Shown here in pieces: positions 34,635 to 43,414 of a stretch of DNA of 64,000 bases (position 1 is the first letter of the stretch; each line of letters starts with the position of its first letter). Source of the DNA: Flavobacteriales bacterium (GTDB lineage: Bacteria > Bacteroidota > Bacteroidia > UBA10329); contig JAIOYP010000012.1 of NCBI GenBank assembly GCA_021741155.1, forward strand, positions 27,799 to 91,798. Reading direction: 5' to 3'. A program made the translations under genes and the position numbers. The notes under the pieces were generated by a model, which did no database searches, was not told the origin of the DNA, and saw only the letters and a program-made list of their open reading frames with translations.

Positions 34635-35879
34635 CTAAACCAACCTCGGCCTCAACCTCCTCACATACAGATCCGCCAAAATCCAAATCGTGAATACGGT
34701 TGACATGATAATAGAGAAGGGCAAGGTGATGTTGTACCAATCTGAGAAATAGTTGTGGTAACAGAGATTGTAAAGCGGTACAAACATCAGGAAGCGTGCA
34801 ATCTCCACGATATAGAACCAACGCTTGTTCTCCATAATTCCTCCTATTGATAGTGTGCTCAAACAGATGAGAAAGAAGAACGCCACTTGATAGAACGTAG
34901 TCAGGTTCTCCAACTGACCCATGTAAGCCGAAAGGAAATAAGTGAGCATTAGGAATTGCAAACTCACGTAGATTTTCAGATGAAGTGGCGTTTCGGAAGA
35001 ATACTTCTTCAAGTTTAATTGAGCTTTTTCGCCCGTATCATTAATCTGTCCAATCAGTTTCCCGAGATATTCTGGTCCACGGAAAATGAGTGCAAGTTTT
35101 TCTCCAACCGTTTTCAATTGCTTGCTTCCATGCCACATCTCCACATAAAAATGGAAGTTAGCCCAAACCGTATTCAAGCTTTCAAGCGGAGTTGTAATCC
35201 CATAAACAGGTTCTTCCTCCTCATCAATGAATGTTCCGTGCAATCTGTCCCAAAGGATGAACGTGGCAGCATAATTATGATCGAGATATTGCTCGTTGGT
35301 TGCGTGGTGGACCCGATGATGTGCTGGCGAATTGAAAATGTATTCGAACCACTTTGGCATACGATTAATTGCTTTTGTGTGAATCCAATATTGATAAAGC
35401 GTGACCAATCCTGCGGCCACTCCAAAAGCCATCATATCAAATCCGAGAAGCGGAATTGGCAGAAAAAGCGGAAACGCCAACAAATTGTGAAACCAGCTTT
35501 GTCTAAGCGCTACAGTAAGATTGTATTCTTCGCTTTGATGATGAACGATGTGCGCTCCCCAGAAAATGTTCCATTCGTGTCCCCAACGATGCGCCCAATA
35601 GTAGATGTAATCGAATAGAACAATGCAGATTAACGTGATGTACCATGTAAATTCGAGCGTAAACAGACGGAAATTGTCATGTATCCAAATGAACAACATG
35701 AGCAAGACTGACTTGGTCAAAGCTCCAACCGCTTGACTTCCAATTCCCATATTCAAATTGGTAATGCTATCCTCAAAATTGAAATCCTTTCCTCGCTTTT
35801 TGATGTAATTATGAAGAAACTCTCCAACAATTGACAAAAGAAAAAATGGGATGGCCCAGAGGATGAAATTTGGATTCAT
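34635..35879 (-). CDS. sterol desaturase/fatty acid hydroxylase family protein (long form)
   Basis: The 414-residue membrane protein has the di-iron histidine boxes of the family: HRWGHEWN, HIVHHQSEEYN and HRVHHATNEQYLDHNY, spaced as in alkylglycerol monooxygenase-like and carotene/fatty acid hydroxylases. Four or more membrane spans surround the boxes. About 100 extra residues at the C-terminus add further spans (LTYFLSAYMGQLENLTTFY onward), a feature of the longer TMEM195-like subgroup. It would oxidise a lipid at the inner membrane. Substrate unknown. A shorter relative is encoded at 59344-60231. Confidence 0.9.
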   Translation of the reverse strand: MNPNFILWAIPFFLLSIVGEFLHNYIKKRGKDFNFEDSITNLNMGIGSQAVGALTKSVLLMLFIWIHDNFRLFTLEFTWYITLICIVLFDYIYYWAHRWGHEWNIFWGAHIVHHQSEEYNLTVALRQSWFHNLLAFPLFLPIPLLGFDMMAFGVAAGLVTLYQYWIHTKAINRMPKWFEYIFNSPAHHRVHHATNEQYLDHNYAATFILWDRLHGTFIDEEEEPVYGITTPLESLNTVWANFHFYVEMWHGSKQLKTVGEKLALIFRGPEYLGKLIGQINDTGEKAQLNLKKYSSETPLHLKIYVSLQFLMLTYFLSAYMGQLENLTTFYQVAFFFLICLSTLSIGGIMENKRWFYIVEIARFLMFVPLYNLCYHNYFSDWYNITLPFSIIMSTVFTIWILADLYVRRLRPRLV

Positions 35880-35892
35880 TGGGAAACAAAAA

Positions 35893-35915
35893 AGGGGTTC
35901 AACTTGTGAACCCCT
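35893..35915 (-). terminator. terminator of the nrnA-gldI-FKBP operon
   Basis: A perfect 9-bp stem (AGGGGTTCA/TGAACCCCT) with a 5-base loop is followed on the minus strand by TTTTTTGTTTCCC. It lies 40 bases after the FKBP stop and its T-tract reaches the start of the hydroxylase gene. Confidence 0.85.
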
Positions 35916-35954
35916 AATTTATATCCATAATTGCTTGAAATCAAGCGTTTGTGA

Positions 35955-36776
35955 TTATTTCACACTCACCAACTCAACATCAAATATCAAATCTGTATTT
36001 GGCTGAATCATTCCTCCAGCTCCACGCTCTCCGTAAGCCAATTGATATGGAATCAAAAGACGGGCCTTCTCTCCTACTTTCAGTAGCGAAATACCTTCGT
36101 CCCAACCTTTAATAACACGACCAACTCCGATAGGAAAACTGATTGGTTCTCCACGAGAAATCGAGCTATCAAATACGGTTCCATCTTGCAAATAACCAGT
36201 GTAATGAACAGCAACCGTGCTTCCAGCAGTTACTGGTGTGCCACTCGTCTTGTTTAAGCGGATGTACTTTAATCCCGTTCCGGTTGAAATGGTATCCATC
36301 CCTTTCGTTTCATAAGGTACTGGCTTTGCAACCTTCTTTACGTCCATCAATTGCACGTCAAAAATCAACGTTGAATTACTAGGAATTGTTGGCCTGTCAA
36401 TTGCTCCGTAGCCTAATTCAGCTGGGATAATTAACGTAGCAGAATCGCCCACATTCAAGTAAGCAATACCTTCGTCCCAACCTTTAATTACGCGACCTCC
36501 ACCCAACGGAAACGTGAACGGTTGGCCTCTTTTGTAAGAATCATCAAACGGAGAACCGTCCAACAAACGACCTGCGTAATGCACAGAAACGTTATCGCCA
36601 ACATCGGCCATGGCGCCATCACCTTTTTTCCAGATAATGTATTTAAGTCCAGAGGCAGTTGTAATCGTATCATTTGTAGCTGCAGCATCTCCAGCAGCAC
36701 CAGCAGCTTTATCGTTGCACTTAGTGGCAACCATCAACATCCATCCGAAAACGGCAAGTAAAGTCAGTTTTTTCAT
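35955..36776 (-). CDS. tandem-domain FKBP-type peptidyl-prolyl isomerase
   Basis: The protein starts at the ATG at 36776; the TTG at 36788 in the track is less likely. It has an export signal (KKLTLLAVFGWMLMVATKC, possibly lipidated) and two complete FKBP domains. Each carries the VSVHYAGRL or VAVHYTGYL motif, the GWDEGI core and a closing LIFDV strand. Proline isomerases of this type assist folding of exported proteins. It starts 8 bases after the GldI-like gene, and both follow the NrnA-like gene. Together they make a three-gene operon closed by a terminator. Confidence 0.92.
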   Translation of the reverse strand: MKKLTLLAVFGWMLMVATKCNDKAAGAAGDAAATNDTITTASGLKYIIWKKGDGAMADVGDNVSVHYAGRLLDGSPFDDSYKRGQPFTFPLGGGRVIKGWDEGIAYLNVGDSATLIIPAELGYGAIDRPTIPSNSTLIFDVQLMDVKKVAKPVPYETKGMDTISTGTGLKYIRLNKTSGTPVTAGSTVAVHYTGYLQDGTVFDSSISRGEPISFPIGVGRVIKGWDEGISLLKVGEKARLLIPYQLAYGERGAGGMIQPNTDLIFDVELVSVK

Positions 36777-36784
36777 TCTAAAAT

Positions 36785-37348
36785 TCAATTTCTATTTATA
36801 GGATTTAACACATTTCTCACTTCCAAATCATACACGACCACCGCCTTTTTGGGAATACAATCATCGTCTCCAACAAGGCCAAAAGCAAGGTGCGAAGGTA
36901 AAATTATTTTAACCCTGTCGCCTTCGCGAAGCAACAGAATCACCTCCTCCAATCCGCTCTCTACTCCACCACGACCAACAAGGAATTCCTTCGGGCCTAG
37001 ATTATCAGAATTGTAGCACTTTTTCCCTGTCAAAAGTCCTGACTCGTAGGCGCATTGCACTACTAGACCTTCCTCAACCTTGCGGCCGTTTCCGTTCTCG
37101 TAAATCAGATATCGTAGCCCAGAGCCTGTTTCCACCATAAGCCAACCTTGGCGCGCTACATAGTTATCAATGTCCTGCTGTTCAATTTCAACCAACGTCT
37201 TATTGGCATCCATCAAAGGCTGCTTGAATTTCTCTGGATTAATTTCTCCTTTATGAGTTGGTCGTGTATCGCAAGAAGAGAAAAAGGAAAAAAGAAAAAG
37301 GGAAAAAAGTATCCTTGGAATCAATGAAAGGATTAATTTGAAATTCAT
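36785..37348 (-). CDS. gldI: GldI-like FKBP lipoprotein
   Basis: The start is ATG at 37348, sharing one base with the upstream stop. The N-terminus is a lipoprotein signal (ILFSLFLFSFFSSC). A single FKBP domain follows (GSGLRYLIYENGNGRKVEEG, then SGLEEVILLLREGDRVKIIL and HLAFGL), ending VVYDLEVRNV. In gliding Bacteroidota the lipoprotein GldI has this architecture and is required for stability of motility/T9SS components. Position next to an NrnA-like gene and another FKBP gene supports this. A general FKBP lipoprotein is the alternative, hence moderate certainty for the symbol. Confidence 0.8.
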   Translation of the reverse strand: MNFKLILSLIPRILFSLFLFSFFSSCDTRPTHKGEINPEKFKQPLMDANKTLVEIEQQDIDNYVARQGWLMVETGSGLRYLIYENGNGRKVEEGLVVQCAYESGLLTGKKCYNSDNLGPKEFLVGRGGVESGLEEVILLLREGDRVKIILPSHLAFGLVGDDDCIPKKAVVVYDLEVRNVLNPINRN

Positions 37349-38358
37349 CAAGTATTCAATTTATCAGCATACTTTGGAAGTAGTCCAACAAACTTTTCGA
37401 TTGTTTCTTGCAACGAAAGGTCTGATTTTCCACCAGCGGCATTTCGGTGTCCTCCACCTTCAAAGTTGTCGCGCGAGAACTGATTCACATCAAAATCGCC
37501 AATTGAACGGAACGAAATCTTCACAATATCTTCTGCTTCAATAAAAATGGCAGAGAAGTTTACGCCTTCAATGGAAAGCGGGTAATTCACCGTTCCTTCT
37601 GTATCTCCTGACTGAAAATGGAATCGCTTTTTCTCTTCCATCGAAAGCGAAATGAAAGCCGTTCCGTAGTTAGGAAGAACCTCCAATTTATCGTCAATGC
37701 AATAACCCAGCAACCGCAACCGATGCTCCGAACTGGCGCTATTCACCAAGTTGTAAACCTCATCATGCTTCACTCCTAAATCCAACAAATCGGCAACAAT
37801 TCTGTGCGTTTCGGATGTAACCGATGGAAAGCGAAAACCGCCACTATCAGTCATTATACCGCAATACAAACATTCGCCTGATTCCTTATTCGGAATCTTA
37901 TCGCCCATCATAGCCGCAAACCGATGTATCAATTGAGCTGTTGAGCACGAAGATGTATCGGAAAGCATGAAATCCACGAAACCATCTGGCTGCGGATGAT
38001 GATCAATCATGACCTTTACATTATCTGAATTTCGAAGCACATCTTCCAACCCAAATGCACGACTCGGTGTATTGAAATCTAAACAGAATAACACCTCAGC
38101 CTCATTAATCAGCGCCTCTGCATTCTTCTCATTTCCTTCATGAAGCACAATCTTGTCATTGCCCGGCATCCACTTCAAAAACGTTGGGTAATCATTAGGC
38201 ATGATTACTTCTACGTTGTGACCTTTCCAAATCAGGTAATGATATAGGCCAAGCGAGGAACCGATGGCATCTCCATCTGGGCTTTTATGTGCTACAATGG
38301 CAATTTTCTTAGGCGTTGAAAGCAGCGCTTTCAGTTCAGTAAAATCCGTCTTGCTCAA
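37348..38358 (-). CDS. DHH-family phosphoesterase (NrnA-like oligoribonuclease/pAp phosphatase)
   Basis: The 336-residue cytoplasmic protein has DHH motifs in order: AHKSPDGDAIGSSLG near residue 22, EVLFCLDFNTPS, KVMIDHHPQP, the CLYCGIMTDSGGFRFP block, and a C-terminal DHHA1 domain with FEGGGHRNAAGG. NrnA degrades very short RNA and dephosphorylates pAp. Length and motifs are complete. It is the first gene of a run with gldI and the FKBP gene. Ndk is divergent upstream. Confidence 0.93.
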   Translation of the reverse strand: MSKTDFTELKALLSTPKKIAIVAHKSPDGDAIGSSLGLYHYLIWKGHNVEVIMPNDYPTFLKWMPGNDKIVLHEGNEKNAEALINEAEVLFCLDFNTPSRAFGLEDVLRNSDNVKVMIDHHPQPDGFVDFMLSDTSSCSTAQLIHRFAAMMGDKIPNKESGECLYCGIMTDSGGFRFPSVTSETHRIVADLLDLGVKHDEVYNLVNSASSEHRLRLLGYCIDDKLEVLPNYGTAFISLSMEEKKRFHFQSGDTEGTVNYPLSIEGVNFSAIFIEAEDIVKISFRSIGDFDVNQFSRDNFEGGGHRNAAGGKSDLSLQETIEKFVGLLPKYADKLNT

Positions 38359-38430
38359 TCTTTCTGTGCTTAATTAGGTTTGCGAAGTTAACTACTGATG
38401 TTACGCAAGGAAATTATTGAACTCAGAAAA

Positions 38431-38489
38431 TGGGACGAAGGACAAGGGACAGGGGACGTTTCGCCTCTCGTCACATGTCCCACGTCCCT
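38431..38489. repeat. palindromic 'ggacaagggac' intergenic repeat
   Basis: Arms built of GGGAC/GGACA units (GGGACGAAGGACAAGGGACA) face the complementary TGTCCCACGTCCCTC across a short spacer. It lies between the divergent nrnA-like and ndk genes. This type of repeat is common between Bacteroidota genes. Confidence 0.6.
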
Positions 38490-38557
38490 CAAACACAGGT
38501 TTTTTAGAAGGTCTGACCATATATCCCCAATTCATGTACGGATCGTTAGTTCCCTAA

Positions 38558-38586
38558 TTGCTGCGTGTGGCTTTTTTCTAATTTCG
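38558..38586 (+). promoter_or_regulatory. candidate ndk promoter
   Basis: A TTG at 38558 and TAATTTCG at 38579-38586, one base away from TAnnTTTG, are 18 bases apart, a normal spacing for Bacteroidota promoters. The predicted start leaves about 25 bases before the ndk ATG. Confidence 0.5.
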
Positions 38587-38617
38587 CGGCAAGTTTAAAA
38601 ACACACAAAAACATTAC

Positions 38618-39037
38618 ATGGCAACTAACAGAACATTTACAATGGTGAAGCCTGATGCAGTTGAAAAAAACTATATCGGAGGAATTTTGGCTAAAATCAA
38701 TGAGGCCGGTTACCGCATCGTTGCAATGAAATACACAAGTCTTACAGCTGCACAGGCTGGAAAATTCTACGAAGTACACAGCGAGCGTCCTTTCTATGGC
38801 GAGTTGGTTGAATACATGAGTTCAGGACCAATTGTAGCTGCCATTTTGGAGAAAGACAATGCAGTTGCTGATTTCAGAACGTTGATTGGAGCTACTGATC
38901 CTGCTGAAGCTGCTGCTGGAACAATCCGTGCTGCATTTGCAGAAAGCAAAGCGAAAAACGCTGTTCATGGTTCAGACAGCGATGAGAACGCTGACATCGA
39001 AGGAAAATTCTTCTTCTCTCAGTTTGAGCGTCCTTAG
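38618..39037 (+). CDS. ndk: nucleoside diphosphate kinase
   Basis: Ndk transfers the gamma phosphate between nucleoside triphosphates and diphosphates. The 139-residue protein has the [19 protein letters not shown] start, the [16 protein letters not shown] middle and the catalytic His117 in [15 protein letters not shown]. Length is normal. It has its own promoter and a strong terminator, and is divergent from the nrnA-like operon. Confidence 0.98.
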   Translation: MATNRTFTMVKPDAVEKNYIGGILAKINEAGYRIVAMKYTSLTAAQAGKFYEVHSERPFYGELVEYMSSGPIVAAILEKDNAVADFRTLIGATDPAEAAAGTIRAAFAESKAKNAVHGSDSDENADIEGKFFFSQFERP

Positions 39038-39064
39038 TTTAGAAAAAGGATAAGACGAAAAAGG

Positions 39065-39095
39065 AAAAAGGTCGGGAGCAATTCCGACCTTTTTT
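39065..39095 (+). terminator. rho-independent terminator after ndk
   Basis: An 11-bp stem (AAAAAGGTCGG/CCGACCTTTTT) with an 8-base loop leads into TTTTTT. It is 28 bases after the ndk stop. Confidence 0.9.
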
Positions 39096-39188
39096 GGTCT
39101 TGGAAAAACCCTTTAACAGCAAACAATAGTCAACTCTTGTAGTTCCACTTGTTGAAATGGTTCTATCTATATTGGACGTCTGATTAAC

Positions 39189-40718
39189 TTGGCATTGAAC
39201 AAACCACAAAACCATCTCTACCGAATTTTCGAACAGTCATTTCTGTCGGAATGGTTGTTTGCCTTCGTGCTTGTAATTCTCTCACGGTTGCCGTATTTGC
39301 TTAGCGACCATGTTTATTTTGATGGCGATGAGGCGATGGTCGGAATCATGGGTCGCGACCTCATCACAGGACAAAACCTTCCCTTCTATTTCTACGGTCA
39401 GCAATACGGTTTTTCTTTCTTTGAAGCCTTATCCGCTGGTTTTTTCATCCTGTTTCTTGGAAGCGGTTTGGCCAGCCTGAAATTGGGCGGAATGTTCATT
39501 TTTTCCCTCGGAATTCAACGCTATTTGAAAATATTCAGGGCCAAAGGACTTCCGCTTTTGCCATTTCTGATAATGGCAGCCATCCTGTGCTTATTCCCAA
39601 CCTGGCAGGTTTGGGGAACGAAGCTGCGAGGCGGCTACCTCACGGCCTTTGTTGGCGTTGCTTTCATAGCAGAACAACTACTTCTTTACGATAAATGGGA
39701 ATTGAAAAACTGGCTCAAAGTTGCTGGTATCTCTGCTTTGATTATCGTAGCTCAGCCAATCTTTCTATTCCTCGTGCTACCTCTTATCGTTTTCAGATTG
39801 GCCAAAATAGAGAGTAAACACATCCTTCCAACTTTTGGACTTGGTGCGGTTGCACTTGTCTTGTTGCGGATTCCAGTTTACCTCAATGATTTCGTTTGGA
39901 CTCCAGTCGGATTGGGAAAATTCAACCTTGACGGAATCACGCATTATTTCATCAAAGGCTTTTGGTCAGTCTTTACGGGATTCTTTGCTTTTAGCGATAT
40001 CTATGACGTTCCAGAAATAGTCAAAATTGGTAGCGTGGTTTTTCTTCTTCTGGTGAGTTTGGTTCTCATCGTTGCAATTATTCGAGGCACAACCAAGCTA
40101 AGAATTCAAGTATTGCTCTTGCTATTAGGGATGATTCTCTCGCTTTTTCCATCAGTAGCTTTTGGCATTGGAGGTGGTCGCTACCTACTGCCTTTTTTCA
40201 CAGGTCTGATGCTACTACTTGTTTGGTTTGCTTCCGAACAATTGAACGAAATCAAACCAGCGGTTTACCTCATTTTTTTACTCGCACTTTTCGCTTCGCT
40301 AATACCAACCACCATGGGCTACAAGCAGTTCGTAGGCTTTTGGCTTGAATCGCATCTTAACGATATGAAAGTTCTTACTGAACTAAAATCAGAACTTGAA
40401 AAACGAGAAATCAAGCACGGTTTTGCTTCAGAATGGCAGGTTTTTTGGCAACTGAATTATCTCGGAAATGAGGAAATTAACCTCCGATACGTTTCCATGG
40501 AAGACCGTGCCCAGCGATTCATTGACCGTGCAAACGAATGCTACCTTGACACAAATTGTCCGACTGCTTTGGTAGGAAGTCTGTGGCCGTTAAACGATAT
40601 GCAAACCGTGCCTGAATGGGAATCGCGGATGGAACGTATCAACGACCGATTCTATCTGATGGAAAATCCTGAGGACGTTTTTCTTAAAACGGGAGGATTT
40701 GAACTTCCTACAAAGTAA
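39189..40718 (+). CDS. polytopic membrane protein, glycosyltransferase-39-like
   Basis: The 509-residue protein (TTG start) has about ten hydrophobic segments. After the first span it carries YFDGDEAMVGIMGRDLITGQ and PFYFYGQQYGFSFFEALSAG. This layout, an acidic DEA motif followed by GQ-Y-G-E, is typical of lipid-sugar-dependent GT-C transferases (PMT/ArnT-like, GT39). The C-terminal 100 residues are soluble. It may add a sugar to lipid or protein on the periplasmic side. No partner glycan genes are adjacent, so the substrate is open. Confidence 0.75.
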   Translation: MALNKPQNHLYRIFEQSFLSEWLFAFVLVILSRLPYLLSDHVYFDGDEAMVGIMGRDLITGQNLPFYFYGQQYGFSFFEALSAGFFILFLGSGLASLKLGGMFIFSLGIQRYLKIFRAKGLPLLPFLIMAAILCLFPTWQVWGTKLRGGYLTAFVGVAFIAEQLLLYDKWELKNWLKVAGISALIIVAQPIFLFLVLPLIVFRLAKIESKHILPTFGLGAVALVLLRIPVYLNDFVWTPVGLGKFNLDGITHYFIKGFWSVFTGFFAFSDIYDVPEIVKIGSVVFLLLVSLVLIVAIIRGTTKLRIQVLLLLLGMILSLFPSVAFGIGGGRYLLPFFTGLMLLLVWFASEQLNEIKPAVYLIFLLALFASLIPTTMGYKQFVGFWLESHLNDMKVLTELKSELEKREIKHGFASEWQVFWQLNYLGNEEINLRYVSMEDRAQRFIDRANECYLDTNCPTALVGSLWPLNDMQTVPEWESRMERINDRFYLMENPEDVFLKTGGFELPTK

Positions 40719-40798
40719 AGTGAGCATTCAGCATCCTTCTTCCATCAGACTTCCAGTGTCCATCACATCCCCTATCTTCGCGGCCTAAATTTGTAACC

Positions 40799-41758
40799 AT
40801 GGCGGTACCCTTTCTTGATTTTGAAAGTGATATTCAAGAGTTAGAAGAACAACTCGAAAAATCGCGTGCCATTCAGGAGAAAGGCAAAGTAGATATGAGC
40901 AAGCATATCGAAGAACTTGAAGTTAGCATCAAACTGCGGCTACAAGAGATTTACAGCAGCCTTACTCCTTGGCAGCGCGTGCAAGTGGCACGACATACAA
41001 GCCGACCTTACACGCTGGCGCACATTCGCTCATTGACAGACAACACATTCGTGGAGTTATTTGGCGACCGAACGGTGAAGGACGACAAAGCAATGGTGGG
41101 CGGTTTCGGAAGTATTGATGGGAAAACCGTCATGCTTATTGGACAGCAAAAAGGCATCAACACCAAAATGCGTCAGTACCGAAATTTCGGAATGGCGAAT
41201 CCTGAAGGCTACCGTAAGGCGTTGAGGCTTATGAAATTGGCCGAGAAATTCAACAAACCGATTATCACGTTTATTGATACCCCAGGAGCTTTTCCTGGAA
41301 TTGAAGCTGAAGAGCGCGGTCAAGGTGAAGCCATTGCAAGGAACATCATCGAAATGATGCAACTGAAAGTGCCTATTATCTGTGTAATTATCGGTGAAGG
41401 CGCTTCTGGCGGTGCACTCGGAATTGGTATTGGGGACAAGGTTTTCATGTTGGAAAACACATGGTATTCGGTGATTTCTCCTGAGAGTTGTTCTACCATT
41501 CTTTGGAGAACACGTGACCAGAAAGAAGTGGCTGCAGAATCGTTGAAGTTGACGCCAGAAGATTTGCTTGAGCAGAAACTCATCTCGGGTATCATCCCTG
41601 AACCGCTAGGTGGAGCACACCGAGATCCTGAAACCACTTTCACCAACGTGAAAAAGGAGATTAAGAAGCATCTGACGCGACTGCACAACATGGATCCGCA
41701 GGAGCGTATTGATAAAAGAATTGAGAAATACAGCCAAATGGGTGTTTTTAATGAATGA
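40799..41758 (+). CDS. accA: acetyl-CoA carboxylase carboxyltransferase subunit alpha
   Basis: AccA with AccD moves the carboxyl group from biotin to acetyl-CoA, giving malonyl-CoA for fatty acid synthesis. The 319-residue protein shows the N-terminal helical region ([20 protein letters not shown]) and the crotonase-like core: [38 protein letters not shown] and [18 protein letters not shown]. Length matches the family. The biotin carboxylation step of this complex consumes bicarbonate. TAAATTTG (40786-40793) lies 5 bases and TATCTTCG (40773-40780) 18 bases before the ATG, so the 5' leader is short. Confidence 0.97.
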   Translation: MAVPFLDFESDIQELEEQLEKSRAIQEKGKVDMSKHIEELEVSIKLRLQEIYSSLTPWQRVQVARHTSRPYTLAHIRSLTDNTFVELFGDRTVKDDKAMVGGFGSIDGKTVMLIGQQKGINTKMRQYRNFGMANPEGYRKALRLMKLAEKFNKPIITFIDTPGAFPGIEAEERGQGEAIARNIIEMMQLKVPIICVIIGEGASGGALGIGIGDKVFMLENTWYSVISPESCSTILWRTRDQKEVAAESLKLTPEDLLEQKLISGIIPEPLGGAHRDPETTFTNVKKEIKKHLTRLHNMDPQERIDKRIEKYSQMGVFNE

Positions 41759-41802
41759 TTTGCGATTTACGATTTACGATTTGCAATTTGCGATTGATTT
41801 GA
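41757..41802 (+). repeat. short tandem repeat of GATTTACGATTTGC units
   Basis: Units of 7-8 bases (GATTTGC, GATTTAC) recur six times directly after the accA stop, which itself is the first TGA. Similar strings occur at 26937-26975 and 27960-27990. The type is common between Bacteroidota genes. Confidence 0.65.
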
Positions 41803-41844
41803 CCCGCAAAGGCTCAGTGCTGTCCGATGGAAATAGCAGCGTTC

Positions 41845-41887
41845 TTCTCTGTGTAGCTCCTTATCTCAAATTTTCTCCGTGCAATAA
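41845..41887. repeat. decayed half copy of the 104-bp mutase repeat
   Basis: TTCTCTGTGTAGCTCC and the following bases to CCGTGCAATAA match the right half of the 16722-17020 unit (TTCTCTGTGTATCTCT ... CTGTGTAAT) with several differences. The left half is missing. It lies between accA and gatB. Confidence 0.6.
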
Positions 41888-41910
41888 ATACCGAGTAGCC
41901 ATTCAAATTA

Positions 41911-43371
41911 ATGAGTGATATAAGAGATAAATATCAGCCCGTAATTGGGCTTGAAGTGCACATGCAGCTTTTGACTAAATCGAAGGCGTACAGCAGCGAC
42001 AGCACCGAATTTGGTGGAATGCCAAACAGCAATGTGAGTGTGATTACACTGGGGCATCCTGGAACGCTACCAAAAGTGAACCGTGCGGTGATTGATAGCG
42101 CCATCAAGTTAGGATTGGCTTTGGGCTGCAACATCCGCGAGCGAAACGAATATGCGCGCAAGAATTACTTCTACGCGGATCTTCCAAAAGGCTACCAGAT
42201 TACACAGGATACGACACCCATTTGCACTGGCGGATTCATCACCATTAAATTGGAGAATGGTGAAGAGAAGAAGATCACGCTTACGCGGATTCACATGGAA
42301 GAGGATGCTGGAAAAAGCATGCACGACACTGATCCGTTTGACACCTTGGTTGATTTAAACCGTGCGGGCGTTGCGCTGCTTGAAATCGTTTCTGAGCCTG
42401 AAATCAGAAGTGGCGAAGAAGCATACGCATACATATCAGAAGTACGGAAATTGGTTCGTTACCTAGAGATTTGTGATGGCAACATGGAGGAAGGAAGTCT
42501 CCGTTGCGATGCCAACATTTCGGTGATGCTGAAAGGCGCCAGCAAATTCGGAAGACGCGTTGAGGTTAAGAACATGAACTCGATTCGAAACGTGCAACGC
42601 GCCATTGAATTTGAGATTGAAAGACAGATTGCCGAGCTAGAAGCAGGATGCGAAATAAGTCAGGATACGCGAAGTTTTGATGCTGGAAAAGGGACAACCT
42701 TTGTGATGCGAAGCAAAGAGATGGCAAACGATTACCGCTATTTTCCAGAGCCAGACCTTCCACCGGTTATTGTGGATGCGAAATGGATTGCTGAGGTTAA
42801 AGCAACCATGCCAGCGTTGCCAAACGAATTACATAAGAAATTCACACAAGATTTCGGTTTGAATGAATACGATGCAGGCGTGCTTACAGAAAGTAAACCA
42901 GTGGCGTTGTATTTCAACGAGCTGACTACGCATACCAAGAATTACAAAGCCGCATCTAACTGGGTTACTGGCGATATCAAATCGTATTTGAATGAGTTTG
43001 CCGTTCACATGGAAGATTTTCCAGTGAAGCCAAAGGCGATGGCAGATCTTATCGCATTGATAGATGATGGAAAAGTTAGTCACTCAGCAGTTTCGCAAAA
43101 GCTCTTTCCTGAGTTGTGCAAAACGCCTGAAAAAGCGCCATTAGCCATTGCGCAAAGCTTGGATTTGATTCAAGAAAGTGACAGCGGACAGATGGAAGAA
43201 TGGGTGGACGCGGCATTAGCGGCATATCCTGATAAAGTGGAAGAATACCGTGGTGGAAAGAAAGGCGTGCTCGGCCTTTTTATGGGCGAGGTAATGAAAT
43301 TGAGTAAGGGAAAGGCCGACCCAAAACTGGCCAATCAATTAGTAAGACAGAAATTAGACAACCCATCCTGA
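41911..43371 (+). CDS. gatB: aspartyl/glutamyl-tRNA amidotransferase subunit B
   Basis: GatB, with GatA and GatC, converts Glu-tRNA(Gln) or Asp-tRNA(Asn) to the amide form. The 486-residue protein has the N-terminal catalytic signature VIGLEVHMQLLTKSKAYS, the AGVALLEIVSEPEIRS block and EVKNMNSIRNVQRAIEFE. The C-terminal tRNA-binding tail ends LGLFMGEVMKLSKGKADPKL. Length is normal. GatA and GatC are not in the window. A small hairpin (CCTTCCCAAAGGGAAGG) follows the stop. Confidence 0.98.
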   Translation: MSDIRDKYQPVIGLEVHMQLLTKSKAYSSDSTEFGGMPNSNVSVITLGHPGTLPKVNRAVIDSAIKLGLALGCNIRERNEYARKNYFYADLPKGYQITQDTTPICTGGFITIKLENGEEKKITLTRIHMEEDAGKSMHDTDPFDTLVDLNRAGVALLEIVSEPEIRSGEEAYAYISEVRKLVRYLEICDGNMEEGSLRCDANISVMLKGASKFGRRVEVKNMNSIRNVQRAIEFEIERQIAELEAGCEISQDTRSFDAGKGTTFVMRSKEMANDYRYFPEPDLPPVIVDAKWIAEVKATMPALPNELHKKFTQDFGLNEYDAGVLTESKPVALYFNELTTHTKNYKAASNWVTGDIKSYLNEFAVHMEDFPVKPKAMADLIALIDDGKVSHSAVSQKLFPELCKTPEKAPLAIAQSLDLIQESDSGQMEEWVDAALAAYPDKVEEYRGGKKGVLGLFMGEVMKLSKGKADPKLANQLVRQKLDNPS

Positions 43372-43414
43372 CCTTCCCAAAGGGAAGGGAATTCGTGGAC
43401 ACAACTTAAAAAAC

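Noticed and set aside
35019-35618. 199-aa plus-strand ORF opposite the fatty acid hydroxylase
   Set aside because: It mirrors the histidine-box region of a clear family member; no independent evidence of coding.
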